Positions 28,101 to 37,497 of a stretch of DNA of 64,000 nt are shown in pieces (within the stretch, counting starts at the first letter, position 1; every line of letters starts with the position of its first letter). The translations under genes and the position numbers were made by a program. The notes beneath the pieces were generated by a model. The model was not told the origin of the DNA, did no database searches, and saw only the letters and a list, made by a program, of their open reading frames with translations. Location of the stretch: assembly GCF_002005465.1 (NCBI RefSeq), contig NZ_CP014691.1, positions 1,240,001 through 1,304,000 on the forward strand, given 5' to 3'. This DNA is from Neoasaia chiangmaiensis (GTDB taxonomy: Bacteria > Pseudomonadota > Alphaproteobacteria > Acetobacterales > Acetobacteraceae).

Positions 28101-29924
28101 TCAGACAGCCGCCTTGGACTTTTCCATCCGCTTGCGCTCGTTCGGATCGAGGTAACGCTTGCGGATACGAACGGCGGACGGTGTGACCTCCACCAGTTCG
28201 TCGTCCTCGATATACGCGATCGCCTGCTCGAGGTTCATCTTACGCGGCGGCACCAGCAACAGCGCATCGTCCTTGCCGGCCGCGCGGATATTCGTCAGCT
28301 TCTTTTCGCGCACGCAGTTCACTTCGAGATCGTTCTCGCGCGAATGCTCGCCAATAATCATCCCGACATAGACCTTCTCGCCCGCATCGATGAACAGCGC
28401 GCCACGGTCCTGCAACGAGAACAACGAATACTGCGTCGACGAACCGTCTTCCGATGAGATCAACGAGCCGTTACGGCGGCCTTCGATCACGCCGACATAC
28501 GGCTGGTAGCCCGCGAACAGGCGGTTCATCAGGCCCGTGCCGCGCGTGTCGGTCAGGAACTCGCCGTGGTAGCCGATCAGCCCGCGCGAGGGGATCAGGA
28601 ACGTCAGGCGCACCTTGCCGCCACCGGACGGACGCATATCCTGCATCAGCCCCTTGCGCAGGGACATCTTCTCGACGACCACGCCCGAATACGGCTCGTC
28701 CACATCGATCAGAACCTCTTCGAACGGCTCTTCGCGCTCACCCGTCTCCGGGTTTTCGCGGAACAGCACGCGCGGGCGGCCGATCGTCAGTTCGAAGCCC
28801 TCGCGGCGCATCGTCTCGATCAGCACGCCGAGCTGCAATTCGCCGCGGCCGGCCACTTCGAACGCTTCGCTCTCCGGGCTTTCCGTCACCTGAATGGCGA
28901 CGTTGCCTTCGGTCTCCTTGAACAGACGATCGCGGATCTGGCGCGACGTCACTTTCTTGCCTTCACGACCACCCAACGGCGAGTCATTGATGCGGAAGGT
29001 CATGGACAGCGTCGGCGGATCGACCGGCTGCGATTCCAGCGGCTCGGCCACTTCCGGCGAGGCGATCGTGTCCGGAATGGTCGCTTCCGAGAGACCGGCA
29101 ACGGCGATGATGTCGCCCGCTTCCGCCTCGTCCACCGGCACGCGGTCCAGCCCGCGGAACGACAGCAGCTTCGTGATACGGCCCGTCTCGACGATCGAGC
29201 CATCGCGACGCAGCACGCGCACCGGCATGTTGACGCGCGCACGACCCTGATCCACGCGGCCCGTCAGGATGCGACCCAGGAAGTTGTCGCTCTCGAGAAT
29301 GGTCGACACCATTGCAAACGGCGCTTCCGAGTCCAGGCCCGGCGTCGGGACATGGCGCAGGACAAGGTCGAACAGCGGCGAGAGGTCCTTCTTCGGTCCG
29401 TCCAGCTCCGTGTCGGCCCAGCCCTGACGACCGGAGGCGTAGAGCATCGGGAAGTCGAGCTGCTCCTCATTGGCGTCGAGCGCCGCGAACAGGTCGAAGA
29501 TTTCCTCATGCACCTCGTCCGGGCGTGCATCGCCACGGTCGATCTTGTTGACGACGACGATCGGGCGGATGCCGCGCTTCAGCGCCTTGCCCAGCACGAA
29601 CTTCGTCTGCGGGAGCGCGCCCTCGGCAGCGTCCACGAGGATGATCGCGCCATCCACCATGCTCAGGATGCGCTCGACCTCACCGCCGAAATCGGCGTGG
29701 CCCGGCGTATCGATGATGTTGATGCGCGTGTCTTTCCATACGACCGACGTGCACTTGGCCAGAATCGTGATACCGCGCTCACGTTCCAGATCGTTGCTGT
29801 CCATCGCACGTTCGGCGACGTGCTGATTGTCGCGGAAGGCGCCAGACTGCTTCAGCAGCTGATCGACGAGGGTAGTCTTGCCATGATCGACGTGCGCGAT
29901 GATGGCGATGTTACGGATTTCCAT
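28101..29924 (-). CDS. typA: Translational GTPase TypA/BipA
   Basis: This 607-residue protein begins MEIRNIAIIAHVDHGKTTLV (G1), then DTPGHADFGGEVERI (G3), VVNKIDR (G4), and ends in the BipA C-terminal domain with VEVTPSAVRIRKRYLDPNER. BipA is a ribosome-binding GTPase that helps 50S assembly and stress or cold adaptation. ATG 29924 is the canonical start; the 39-codon upstream extension is not supported. Confidence 0.97.
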   Translation of the reverse strand: MEIRNIAIIAHVDHGKTTLVDQLLKQSGAFRDNQHVAERAMDSNDLERERGITILAKCTSVVWKDTRINIIDTPGHADFGGEVERILSMVDGAIILVDAAEGALPQTKFVLGKALKRGIRPIVVVNKIDRGDARPDEVHEEIFDLFAALDANEEQLDFPMLYASGRQGWADTELDGPKKDLSPLFDLVLRHVPTPGLDSEAPFAMVSTILESDNFLGRILTGRVDQGRARVNMPVRVLRRDGSIVETGRITKLLSFRGLDRVPVDEAEAGDIIAVAGLSEATIPDTIASPEVAEPLESQPVDPPTLSMTFRINDSPLGGREGKKVTSRQIRDRLFKETEGNVAIQVTESPESEAFEVAGRGELQLGVLIETMRREGFELTIGRPRVLFRENPETGEREEPFEEVLIDVDEPYSGVVVEKMSLRKGLMQDMRPSGGGKVRLTFLIPSRGLIGYHGEFLTDTRGTGLMNRLFAGYQPYVGVIEGRRNGSLISSEDGSSTQYSLFSLQDRGALFIDAGEKVYVGMIIGEHSRENDLEVNCVREKKLTNIRAAGKDDALLLVPPRKMNLEQAIAYIEDDELVEVTPSAVRIRKRYLDPNERKRMEKSKAAV

Positions 29925-30055
29925 GCAAGCGGTCCTGTTCGGGCTGGTGCCGAAGGTCATGCCCTGCCGGATCGGATGAACGATGCAGGGTCGGGTTTGA
30001 CGGGTTGGCCGTCTTCTGCCCGGTTTCCCCGCGCGTTGCAATCAAAGGATGCTGA

Positions 30056-30598
30056 TTACGCGCGTTCACCCGCGTTGAAAGGCGGAAAAAGACGTTCGAA
30101 ACGATATTCGTCGCTATGCTGGCCCTTGAAGAAGTCGGCATTGCGAACTGTTTCCACCCAATGAAATCCCAGATGGCGCAACAATCCGGCCGACGCGACG
30201 TTGCGCGTGTCGACAAGGGCCTCCGCAATCGCGATATCCCCTCGCTTCTGCACGGCCTGCAACATGAGGCTGACGGCACGCCGTCCAACGCCCTGACGCC
30301 AGAACGACGGGAAGACGTGATAGCCGATCAGCGCCCGATCGCCCCGTAATGTCGCCTGCGTATAGCCAAGCAGTCCGATCTCGCTACGGATCGCCCAGTT
30401 CAGCCACACTTCATGCCCATCCGGGGGGCCACCGCCGGCCAGAAAAGCATACCGCGCCCGGAGAGCCGCGACATCCTCCGGCGGCTCCTCCGCGAGGTAA
30501 GTGTAGCCCCGGACATCGCAAAGACCCGGAAACATGCTTTCGGCATGAGACGGTGTCAGCGGCTCGATCACGATCCCCGGAAGCGGACAATCAGGCAC
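30056..30598 (-). CDS. GNAT family N-acetyltransferase
   Basis: This protein of about 180 residues has the RimJ/RimL-type acetyltransferase pattern: IGYHVFPSFWRQGVGRRAVS forms the acetyl-CoA loop, followed by EALVDTRNVASAGLLRHLGF. I start it at GTG 30598, which overlaps the stop of the PfkB kinase gene by 8 nt and suggests translational coupling; GTG 30571 is a later alternative. The acceptor substrate is unknown. Confidence 0.8.
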   Translation of the reverse strand: MPDCPLPGIVIEPLTPSHAESMFPGLCDVRGYTYLAEEPPEDVAALRARYAFLAGGGPPDGHEVWLNWAIRSEIGLLGYTQATLRGDRALIGYHVFPSFWRQGVGRRAVSLMLQAVQKRGDIAIAEALVDTRNVASAGLLRHLGFHWVETVRNADFFKGQHSDEYRFERLFPPFNAGERA

Positions 30599-31577
30599 GC
30601 AACGCGAAGTCGTCTTCAGGACGAGCCCCGATCTGCGTGATGATCGCGCCGGCCGCGCGATTGCCCAGCGCCGCGCAGTATGCCAGATCACGTTCCTTGG
30701 TCAATCCAGCCAGGAAACCGGCCGCGAACGCATCGCCCGCGCCAGTAGTGTCCACGACGGTCACCGTATCAGTTGGAACGTCGTGCCGCTTCCCGTCCGC
30801 CAGCACGACAGCTCCCTGCGCGCCACGCGTCACGGCGACCAGCTTCGTGTCACGCCCTGCCAGCGTCAGCGCCTCGTCGATATCCGCTGCATCGTAAAGC
30901 GCGCGAATCTCGTCCTCGTTGGCGAAGAGGATATCGATGTGACCGGCCACCAGATCGCGGAACGGGGCTTTGTGTCGCCCGACGCAAAATGAGTCGGACA
31001 ATGTCAGCGCCACCTGCCGTCCCGCGCCGTGCGCCAGTTCCGCCGCATGGACGAAAGCCGCCTGGGCGCGCGGCTTGTCGAACAGATAGCCTTCCATATA
31101 GGTGATCGCCGCCGAACGAACGGTTGCCGCATCGACATCCTCCGGCCCGAACTCCGTGCAGATGCCGAGATAGGTGTGCATCGTGCGCTGCCCGTCCGGC
31201 GTGACCAGCACGATGCAGCGCGCCGTCGGCACATCCGCATCGGCAACCGGCGCGGACGGATAGGTCAACCCCAGCTCACGCAGATCAACGGCATAGTGAC
31301 GACCGGCCGCATCGTCCGCCACCTTTCCAAGATAGCCGACCGACGCGCCGAGGCGACGCGCGACCACCGCCGTGTTGGCTGCCGAACCACCGCCCATCAC
31401 GCGTGATGGCATGATTCCGGCCTCGATGCTGCGCGCCTGTTCGGCATCGATCAACGTCATGCCGCCGGGGGGCGATCCGAGGGAAGCCAGCGCATCATGC
31501 GAGACTTCGGCAAGCACATCGACGATGGCATTGCCGATGCAGAGCAGATCAAGCGTCGGCACGGGGGAAACGTTCAT
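30591..31577 (-). CDS. PfkB-family carbohydrate/nucleoside kinase (adenosine kinase-like)
   Basis: The 328-residue ribokinase-fold enzyme shows the N-terminal IGNAIVDVLAE, the glycine motif MGGGSAANTAVVARRLGA, and the anion-hole/catalytic DTTGAGDAFAAGFLAGL. The closest group is the alphaproteobacterial adenosine-kinase-like PfkB proteins. CTGGAGAATTC places a good ribosome-binding site 6 nt before ATG 31577. Adenosine salvage is the likeliest role; ribose or fructose kinase activity is possible. Confidence 0.88.
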   Translation of the reverse strand: MNVSPVPTLDLLCIGNAIVDVLAEVSHDALASLGSPPGGMTLIDAEQARSIEAGIMPSRVMGGGSAANTAVVARRLGASVGYLGKVADDAAGRHYAVDLRELGLTYPSAPVADADVPTARCIVLVTPDGQRTMHTYLGICTEFGPEDVDAATVRSAAITYMEGYLFDKPRAQAAFVHAAELAHGAGRQVALTLSDSFCVGRHKAPFRDLVAGHIDILFANEDEIRALYDAADIDEALTLAGRDTKLVAVTRGAQGAVVLADGKRHDVPTDTVTVVDTTGAGDAFAAGFLAGLTKERDLAYCAALGNRAAGAIITQIGARPEDDFALRA

Positions 31578-31687
31578 GAATTCTCCAGAAAACGGCTGAA
31601 AGGTGGCGTTTCGCCATCAAATCAACACGATCATAGGCAACGCAGGGTCCCACGCCAACTCCGCGACGGCAACGGGTTGCGGCTCGT

Positions 31688-31713
31688 GAAAAAAAGCGTC
31701 GGAAAAGCGACGC
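31688..31713 (-). terminator. Intrinsic terminator in the leader of the PfkB kinase gene
   Basis: On the minus strand, GCGTCG-CTTTTC-CGACGC is followed by seven T. It lies about 111 nt upstream of the kinase start, with no annotated minus-strand gene ahead of it. It may attenuate the kinase mRNA or end a small RNA that begins near the bactofilin 5' end. Confidence 0.6.
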
Positions 31714-31771
31714 AAATCACGCGCCTCCGACTTGTCGCCGCCGCGCGGGAGCGTGTAAGCCGGGTTAAGTA

Positions 31772-32563
31772 GTGTTCGTCGCAGGTACACATGGCACAGG
31801 CTGCGACAGCCAGCCGCTTGCGGCGCCCGAACCGCCCACTTTCAGATCGCGCAGCGGGGTTTCCTTGTTCAGAAGACGCAAACCAGAAGACAACGCGACC
31901 GGCAACGCCCCGGCTTCAGGTCCCTCGGGTTCGAACGGCCCGAACCCGTCGACGCCGACCGGCAGCGCCAAGTCCCTTTTCCCTGAGCGTCCCGCCAGCG
32001 CCGACGCCCAAACCACCCCGACCACTCCGAAGGATACCGCCATGGGTCGCTCCCCGTTCCCGACGCCTCCGACCAACAACCCGCCGGCTGGCGCCCGTCC
32101 GAACGCGCCGACCCCGACATCCGCCGCTGCGCCGGGCGCGCCCACGCGTACCGGCGCGGTCGAGCGTCGTACGCTCGTCGTCGGTCGCGGCATCAGCGTC
32201 CAGGGCACAGTGCAGGATGCCGAGCGCCTGGTTGTCGAAGGCACGGTCGAAGCCAGCATGATCCATGCGGCAGAACTCTCGGTCGCCCAGGGTGGTGTTT
32301 TCCGAGGTGAGATCGAAGTCGAGGACGCCGAACTTGCTGGCACGATCGATGGCACGCTGACGGTTCGCGGTAACCTGACCGTTCGCTCGACCGGCCGCCT
32401 GATCGGCAAGACGAAGACGCGTCGCCTGCAGGTCGAGGATGGCGGCCAGATCACGGGCCATCTGGAAATGATTACGGAGGGCGCTGCTCGCCCACCGGCA
32501 GGCGAGTCGGTCGTGTCCAGCCGCCCGGCCGTACCGAGCACGGCAGAAACGGCGACCTCCTGA
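31772..32563 (+). CDS. Bactofilin (DUF583) with Pro-rich N-terminal region
   Basis: The protein has up to 263 residues. The core from about residue 130 is a bactofilin beta-helix: TLVVGRGISVQGTVQDAERL, VEGTVEASMIHAAELSV and GVFRGEIEVEDAELAGTIDG repeat the characteristic pattern. A long disordered Pro/Ala/Thr-rich stretch precedes it. The start is uncertain: GTG 31772 gives the full frame, but TTG 31865 (just before FRRRKPEDN) looks more like a bactofilin start. Bactofilins polymerise into membrane-bound cytoskeletal scaffolds for cell-wall enzymes. Confidence 0.88.
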   Translation: MFVAGTHGTGCDSQPLAAPEPPTFRSRSGVSLFRRRKPEDNATGNAPASGPSGSNGPNPSTPTGSAKSLFPERPASADAQTTPTTPKDTAMGRSPFPTPPTNNPPAGARPNAPTPTSAAAPGAPTRTGAVERRTLVVGRGISVQGTVQDAERLVVEGTVEASMIHAAELSVAQGGVFRGEIEVEDAELAGTIDGTLTVRGNLTVRSTGRLIGKTKTRRLQVEDGGQITGHLEMITEGAARPPAGESVVSSRPAVPSTAETATS

Positions 32564-32577
32564 TCTGCCATAAAAAG

Positions 32578-32603
32578 CGCCGGGTTCCCCCCGGCGTTTT
32601 TTT
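32578..32603 (+). terminator. Intrinsic terminator of the bactofilin gene
   Basis: Stem CGCCGGG/CCCGGCG (32578-32584, 32590-32596) with a 5-nt loop is followed by seven T. The T tract abuts the stop of the convergent DUF3224 gene. Confidence 0.93.
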
Positions 32604-32985
32604 ATTCCGGGCAGCTGTAGCGAAAAGCGTAACGATGCTTCGCTTCAGCGTCGATCGTCATGGTGCCGGAAAGCCCTTCCAGCCCATCAGTCCCGCTATC
32701 GGGGATGACGACGATATTCTGCGTCGGTGCCTGTCGATCCATGAGCCCATCATGACGCAGCAGAAAGCTGCCCCATCGCCCCGCCATCCGGCCCGTGATG
32801 CGCTCGATCAACACATAGGCTGCCGAACCTTCCACTGCTGTCCTGACGGCCAGCATCTCTCCGTGGCCCGTTCCCTCCAGAGCGCCATGGAAGGTCTTCT
32901 TCACGACAAAGCGCTCGATGCCATCGACTGCAGAAGGTTGCAGCTGCATGTCGATATCGAAGTTTCCTTCGGCCATGTGCACCAT
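32602..32985 (-). CDS. DUF3224 family protein
   Basis: From ATG 32985 (AGGGGGCG about 7 nt upstream) the protein has 127 residues. Features are FHGALEGTGHGEML, AYVLIERITGRMAGRWGSFL, LRHDGLMD and SGTMTIDAEAKHRYAFRYS. The pattern fits DUF3224 beta-barrel proteins of unknown function. It has no signal peptide. Confidence 0.82.
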   Translation of the reverse strand: MVHMAEGNFDIDMQLQPSAVDGIERFVVKKTFHGALEGTGHGEMLAVRTAVEGSAAYVLIERITGRMAGRWGSFLLRHDGLMDRQAPTQNIVVIPDSGTDGLEGLSGTMTIDAEAKHRYAFRYSCPE

Positions 32986-33104
32986 GATACGACGCCCCCT
33001 CTGATGTCCGAGACAACACATATGGGAACGCAGTCCAGCGGTCCGAAGTTGTCGGTCGGAAGCCCATAATAGCGCAATGGGTTTCCATCCGGACCAGACA
33101 TCTG

Positions 33105-33893
33105 TCAGTCTTTCAGGCGCGCCGGTCGAAATCCTGTCGCCACCACATACAATTCGCTCGACTCCTTGCGCGAAGCCGGTGGTTTAACGTGCTTCACGGA
33201 CGCAAACGCCAGCTTCATGGGCTCCAGCATCTGCTTTTCGGAGCCACCCTGAAACACTTTTGCGACAAATCCGCCACCTTCCGCCAGCACCTGCATGGCA
33301 AAGTCGAGCGCGCCTTCCGCCAGCCCCATGATCCGCAGATGGTCGGTCGGCGCATGCCCGGTCGTATTCGGCGCCATGTCCGACAGCACCAGATCCGCCG
33401 GTCCGCCCAACAATGCCTTCAACCGGTCGGGCATTTCCGGGTCCGTGAAGTCGCCTTCGACGATCTCCGCCCCTCCCACCGGATCGACTGGCAGAAGATC
33501 GACACCCGCCACGTGACTGGCGCCACGCTTGACGGCAACCTGCGCCCATCCGCCCGGCGCGGCACCGAGATCGATGATGCGCATGCCCGGCTTGATTAAC
33601 TTGAAGCGGTCATCGATCTCGATCAGCTTGAAGGCGGCCCGTGAGCGCCACCCCTGCTTGCGCGCCGCAACGACGTAGGGATCGTTCAACTGCCGGTTCA
33701 GCCAGCGTTGCTGCGCGGTCGTGCGCCCTCGCGCCGTTCGGAGGGAAACGGTCTTGTTGCGACCCGCCGCAACGGCGGCGGCGTCGAGCGCCGCATCGTC
33801 GCCGCCGGGCGCGGACGTGCTTTTCAGGGCGCGCCCGGGTATGCGCTCGGGCTGTTTGGATGATGGACGACGCGGCGGTTTGTTCTTGCTCAT
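33105..33893 (-). CDS. rlmE: 23S rRNA 2'-O-ribose methyltransferase RlmE (FtsJ/RrmJ)
   Basis: This 262-residue SAM-dependent enzyme shows SRAAFKLIEIDDRF (catalytic Lys), the SAM motif IIDLGAAPGGWAQVA, the catalytic Asp in VLSDMAPNTTGH, and VAKVFQGG with the second Lys. It has a longer basic N-terminus than E. coli RlmE. It methylates U2552 in the ribosomal A-loop. The start overlaps the ppx stop by ATGA (33890-33893). Confidence 0.95.
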   Translation of the reverse strand: MSKNKPPRRPSSKQPERIPGRALKSTSAPGGDDAALDAAAVAAGRNKTVSLRTARGRTTAQQRWLNRQLNDPYVVAARKQGWRSRAAFKLIEIDDRFKLIKPGMRIIDLGAAPGGWAQVAVKRGASHVAGVDLLPVDPVGGAEIVEGDFTDPEMPDRLKALLGGPADLVLSDMAPNTTGHAPTDHLRIMGLAEGALDFAMQVLAEGGGFVAKVFQGGSEKQMLEPMKLAFASVKHVKPPASRKESSELYVVATGFRPARLKD

Positions 33894-35068
33894 GCGCCCC
33901 AGATAGCCGAATTCGCCCCATACACGCCATGCTTCGATGACGGTGGCGTACGCCGCGCGACGTTCGAGGGCGACCGCACATGGCCGATCGTCTCCATCTC
34001 ACGCGCCATGCGGAACAGAAGCCCATCCCGCAGTCCCCGATCCGCAACCGTGACGGCCTCGACCGGCCAGAGCCGGTGGATGGCCTCGAAGATCGCGCAG
34101 CCGGGCAAGACATAATGATTGCGTTCGGACCCTACGCATGGATGCGTCGCCAGCCCGTCGGCACGGAATGCGCGCAGCGTATCGATGGCACCCAGCGCCG
34201 CCGCATCCGTCAGGACGATACCGTCGATCGCATGCCGGTTGTAGCGTGGAAGGTTGAGCGCAATACCGGCCAGCGTCGTGACCGTCCCGCTGGTGCCAAG
34301 CATGCCGACATTGGACCGGCCGATTTCCCGCCGAATATGATGCACGGCCTCGAAACCATCGAGTTCCGTCATGACATGCCGCACCATCGCCTCGTAATAG
34401 GCCGCATGCTCCTCGTCAGATGCGTCCGCAGCGGGCGCCGCAAAGCGCTCGGCCATGGTGATGACGCCCCATGGAATGCTGGTTGTGCCGGTCAATGTCT
34501 GGGCGCGGCGCGCGCGGTCGAGACGCAGCCATGCGATTTCGGTCGAGCCGCCGCCAATATCGAACAGGATACCGCGTTCGCGACGGTGATTGTTGGCATG
34601 AAGCAGGGCACCGCAACTGTCCATCGCCAGTTCGGCCTCTTCGCGCGGGCTGATGATGGCAATGTCCAGCCCGGTTTCAGCACGAACACGCTGGAGGAAA
34701 GCCCGCCCGTTCGCGGCGCGGCGACAGGCTTCCGTCGCAACGCAGCAGATCGCCCGGACCGGCCATTGGCGCAGTCGCGCCGCGCAGACATGCAGGGCAC
34801 TCATGGTGCGCGCCATGGCGTCGTCGCTCAGCACCCCGGCGCTTTGCAGCCCCTCGCCCAGTCGCACCGTGCGGTTGAAACTGTCCACGACGCGGAAACC
34901 GTCGCCGCTGCGCACCGCCACCATCAAACGACAGTTGTTCGTGCCCAGATCGAGCGCCGCGAAACATCCGTTCGCACCGAGCCATTCAGCCCGTTCACGC
35001 GATGTCGCGTAACGCGGTGAAGCGTGCGGCTTGCCTTGGGCAAGCATCCGGTTCTCGCAAAAACTCAT
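33890..35068 (-). CDS. ppx: Exopolyphosphatase / guanosine pentaphosphatase (Ppx/GppA)
   Basis: The protein has 392 residues with the ASKHA-fold motif CFAALDLGTNNCRLMV, the segment IISPREEAELAMDSCGALLH, the phosphate-binding FDIGGGSTEIAW, and MLGTSGTVTTLAGIAL. It hydrolyses polyphosphate or pppGpp. The first 33 residues are not conserved in the family, so a downstream start is possible. It is coupled to rlmE. Confidence 0.93.
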   Translation of the reverse strand: MSFCENRMLAQGKPHASPRYATSRERAEWLGANGCFAALDLGTNNCRLMVAVRSGDGFRVVDSFNRTVRLGEGLQSAGVLSDDAMARTMSALHVCAARLRQWPVRAICCVATEACRRAANGRAFLQRVRAETGLDIAIISPREEAELAMDSCGALLHANNHRRERGILFDIGGGSTEIAWLRLDRARRAQTLTGTTSIPWGVITMAERFAAPAADASDEEHAAYYEAMVRHVMTELDGFEAVHHIRREIGRSNVGMLGTSGTVTTLAGIALNLPRYNRHAIDGIVLTDAAALGAIDTLRAFRADGLATHPCVGSERNHYVLPGCAIFEAIHRLWPVEAVTVADRGLRDGLLFRMAREMETIGHVRSPSNVARRTPPSSKHGVYGANSAIWGA

Positions 35069-35265
35069 TTGGCGGCTCTCCCGATGCCCGCCAAGGACAC
35101 CTTACATTTACACTGTGGAACGCCGCGTTGTTCGTCGCAAGAAGATTATGACAAAACAGTAAAATGATCCCTGTCTTCGTCCGGGATGGAAATGGGGCTT
35201 GCATAGCCTGCGTCACGATGCTAATTGCCCGCCACCGCAGAGCTTCTGGCTCTTCCGTCCGGTTT

Positions 35266-35339
35266 TGGGGGATAGTTTAGCGGTAGAACTACCGGCTCTG
35301 ACCCGGTCAGCCCTGGTTCGAATCCAGGTCCCCCAGCCA
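35266..35339 (+). tRNA. tRNA-Gln (anticodon CTG)
   Basis: The acceptor TGGGGGA pairs with TCCCCCA, the discriminator is G, and CCA is encoded. The anticodon stem ACCGG/CCGGT carries the loop CTCTGAC, giving anticodon CTG. The T arm CCTGG-TTCGAAT-CCAGG is intact. The U1-A72 end pair is typical of tRNA-Gln. Confidence 0.97.
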
Positions 35340-35473
35340 ACCGGCAAATCTCACAAAAACCAAAATCGCATTTCAATGCTGTTACGCAATCGCGGCATCA
35401 TGGCAAGCGTCCTAAAGGTAACCAGGACGCGCATGAATCCGGAATCATACGATAGATCATTACTTAACAGTAA

Positions 35474-35986
35474 TTAGTAATTCTATATCTTTTCGTCATT
35501 GTCAGCTTCCGTTTTACCCAGTTACACATCCAACTTGGTTACATTTCGCCAGCAGAGGCCGTCGATTTCCTGCGCGTGCACGTCACGCAACTCTATGGTG
35601 GATGGTGGCTGGACGCCGATATCCGGATTCGCGACGCCGAGGCATTGCAATTCATTGCCAGCCAGCAAGCCGGAAACGTGCTCTTCCTGACCGATAACGG
35701 CGTCGTACATAACGATTTTTATGGCACGGTCGCCAACAGCGCCATTGGCGCGGATTGCCTGCTATCGCTTTATCGAAACAGCTATCTCCATGCCGGCCTG
35801 TTCATTGCCTACAAGACCGGGCCGGGCATCTTCGGGCGTGCCGTCAATCGCCTCGCGCATCGGGCGCTTGGCGGCATAAAGCCTGCCCAATCGATTCGTA
35901 TCTACGATCATCACGAATTCGATCGTATCATTCACCAGTTCGATACACCCTATAAGTCCCAGTTGCCTTCCTGGCACACCAGTTGA
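35474..35986 (+). pseudogene. 5'-truncated glycosyltransferase remnant (DXD sugar-binding, GT32-like)
   Basis: The open frame runs from after a TAA at 35471-35473 to 35986. It lacks any ATG, GTG or TTG until GTG 35576. The coding part reads PAEAVDFLRVHV, then LYGGWWLDADIRI with the Gly-Gly and Asp-x-Asp motif of Gly_transf_sug proteins, and ends QLPSWHTS. The residues upstream of GTG 35576 still look like the family, so the N-terminal domain has been lost. It lies 135 nt after tRNA-Gln in AT-richer DNA, which suggests a relic of acquired DNA. Confidence 0.65.
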
Positions 35987-36086
35987 ACGCCACTGACGGA
36001 TGTCATCACATTTTTATTGACCCGCCGATCCAGATGACCCTGAGAACGTTCCCGAACATCATGTCATGCCGGGAACAAACCATCTG

Positions 36087-37454
36087 ATGCCTGATCTGCG
36101 TCCATTGCCCCTCCTTGCTGTGGCGACCTCGCTCTTTTCTGCGACAGCCGCCGTGGCGGCGCCGACCGTTTTCGACCATGCGCGGGTCATCGACGGCACG
36201 GGACAAGCCGCGCGCCCGGACGTCAGTGTCGTCGTGGACGACGGACGCATCGTCAGCATCGGCGGCCAGGCACCTGCAAACGCGCAGCATATCGACCTCA
36301 CCGGCAAGACGCTGCTGCCTGCCCTGATCAGCGATCACAGTCACGTCGGTCTGGTATCGGGCACCGGCGCGGCCAGCACGAACTATACACGCGAAAACAT
36401 CCTGGCCGCGCTGAAGCAATATACGCAATACGGCGTGCTGACCGTCACTGCGCTGGGACTCAACAAATCGCCCCTTTTCGACCAGTTGCGCCATGAACAG
36501 CATGCAGGGGCAAATCCCGGCGCGGACCTTTTCGGCGTCGATCAAGGCATCAGCGCACCGAACGGCATCCCGCCCGCCAGCATGGTTCATGGCCTGGGAC
36601 CGGATCAGATCTATCGCCCGACAACGCCCCTGGAAGCCCGCAAGGACGTCGATCGGATGATCGACGAGGGAACCGATCTCGTGAAGATCTGGGTGGACGA
36701 TTTCCGTAACGATGTGCCGAACGGCAAGGTCTATCCCAAGCTCAAGCCCATCATCTATCGCGCGGCCATCGATGAAGCCCATAAGCGCCATGTGCGCGTG
36801 GCCGTGCATATCCACGATCTGGACGTCGCCAAGGCCGTCGTCGATGCCGGAGCCGATATCGTAGCGCACGGCGTGCGTGACAAGCCGGTGGATCAGGCCT
36901 TGATCATGGCCATGAAGCAGCGCGGCACATGGTATATTGCGACGCTGGACCTGGATGAAGCCAACTACCTGTTCGCGGAACACCCGGAATGGCTGAATAA
37001 TCCGTTCCTGGCCGCCGGCCTCAATCCGGCGCTGCGTGCGCAGTTCGCCAGTTCAGACTGGCGGATCAAGACATTGGCCAAGCCGATCACACCCGCCTCA
37101 CGTCATGCCCTGTCGATCAATCAACACAATCTGCTGATCCTGCACAAGGCAGGTATCCATATCGGCTTCGGAACGGATTCGGGAGCTGCCCCCACGCGTA
37201 TTCCCGGCTTTGCCGAGCATCGCGAACTGGCCCTGACGGTTGCGGCAGGACTGACCCCGATGCAGGCGATCACGCTGGCCACAGGCAATGCCGCCGCCCT
37301 TTTGCAACTGTCCGATCGTGGCCTGATCGCCCCCGGCAAGCGCGCGGATCTGCTGATCGTCAGAGGTGCGCCGGATCAGGACATCACCGCCATCAATCAT
37401 ATCGATCAGGTATGGCAGCGTGGTATGAAGGTTAGCGGCGCGTTGGGAGAATAA
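36087..37454 (+). CDS. Exported amidohydrolase-family protein
   Basis: From ATG 36087 the protein has 455 residues; ATG 36066 is an alternative in frame. A signal peptide ends AAVAAPTVF. The amidohydrolase metal site is seen in LISDHSHVGLV, the Lys ligand region DLVKIWVDDF, VRVAVHIHD, IVAHGVRDKP and GFGTDSGAAPTRIPGF. Enzymes of this imidazolonepropionase-like group hydrolyse cyclic amides, dipeptides or organophosphates. The substrate is unknown; the location is likely periplasmic. Confidence 0.88.
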   Translation: MPDLRPLPLLAVATSLFSATAAVAAPTVFDHARVIDGTGQAARPDVSVVVDDGRIVSIGGQAPANAQHIDLTGKTLLPALISDHSHVGLVSGTGAASTNYTRENILAALKQYTQYGVLTVTALGLNKSPLFDQLRHEQHAGANPGADLFGVDQGISAPNGIPPASMVHGLGPDQIYRPTTPLEARKDVDRMIDEGTDLVKIWVDDFRNDVPNGKVYPKLKPIIYRAAIDEAHKRHVRVAVHIHDLDVAKAVVDAGADIVAHGVRDKPVDQALIMAMKQRGTWYIATLDLDEANYLFAEHPEWLNNPFLAAGLNPALRAQFASSDWRIKTLAKPITPASRHALSINQHNLLILHKAGIHIGFGTDSGAAPTRIPGFAEHRELALTVAAGLTPMQAITLATGNAAALLQLSDRGLIAPGKRADLLIVRGAPDQDITAINHIDQVWQRGMKVSGALGE

Positions 37455-37497
37455 CTCCTCTCTTACGACGCTATTCTACCGGTAGAGGAAAAGAAAG

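Noticed and set aside
28566-30164. 532-codon forward frame opposite typA
   Set aside because: typA is complete on the other strand; the frame is rich in His, Arg and Asp with no family features.
37485-37496. 12-bp palindrome TCTACCGGTAGA as an operator
   Set aside because: It is short, and its 3' end merges into the ribosome-binding site; without conservation data it could be chance.
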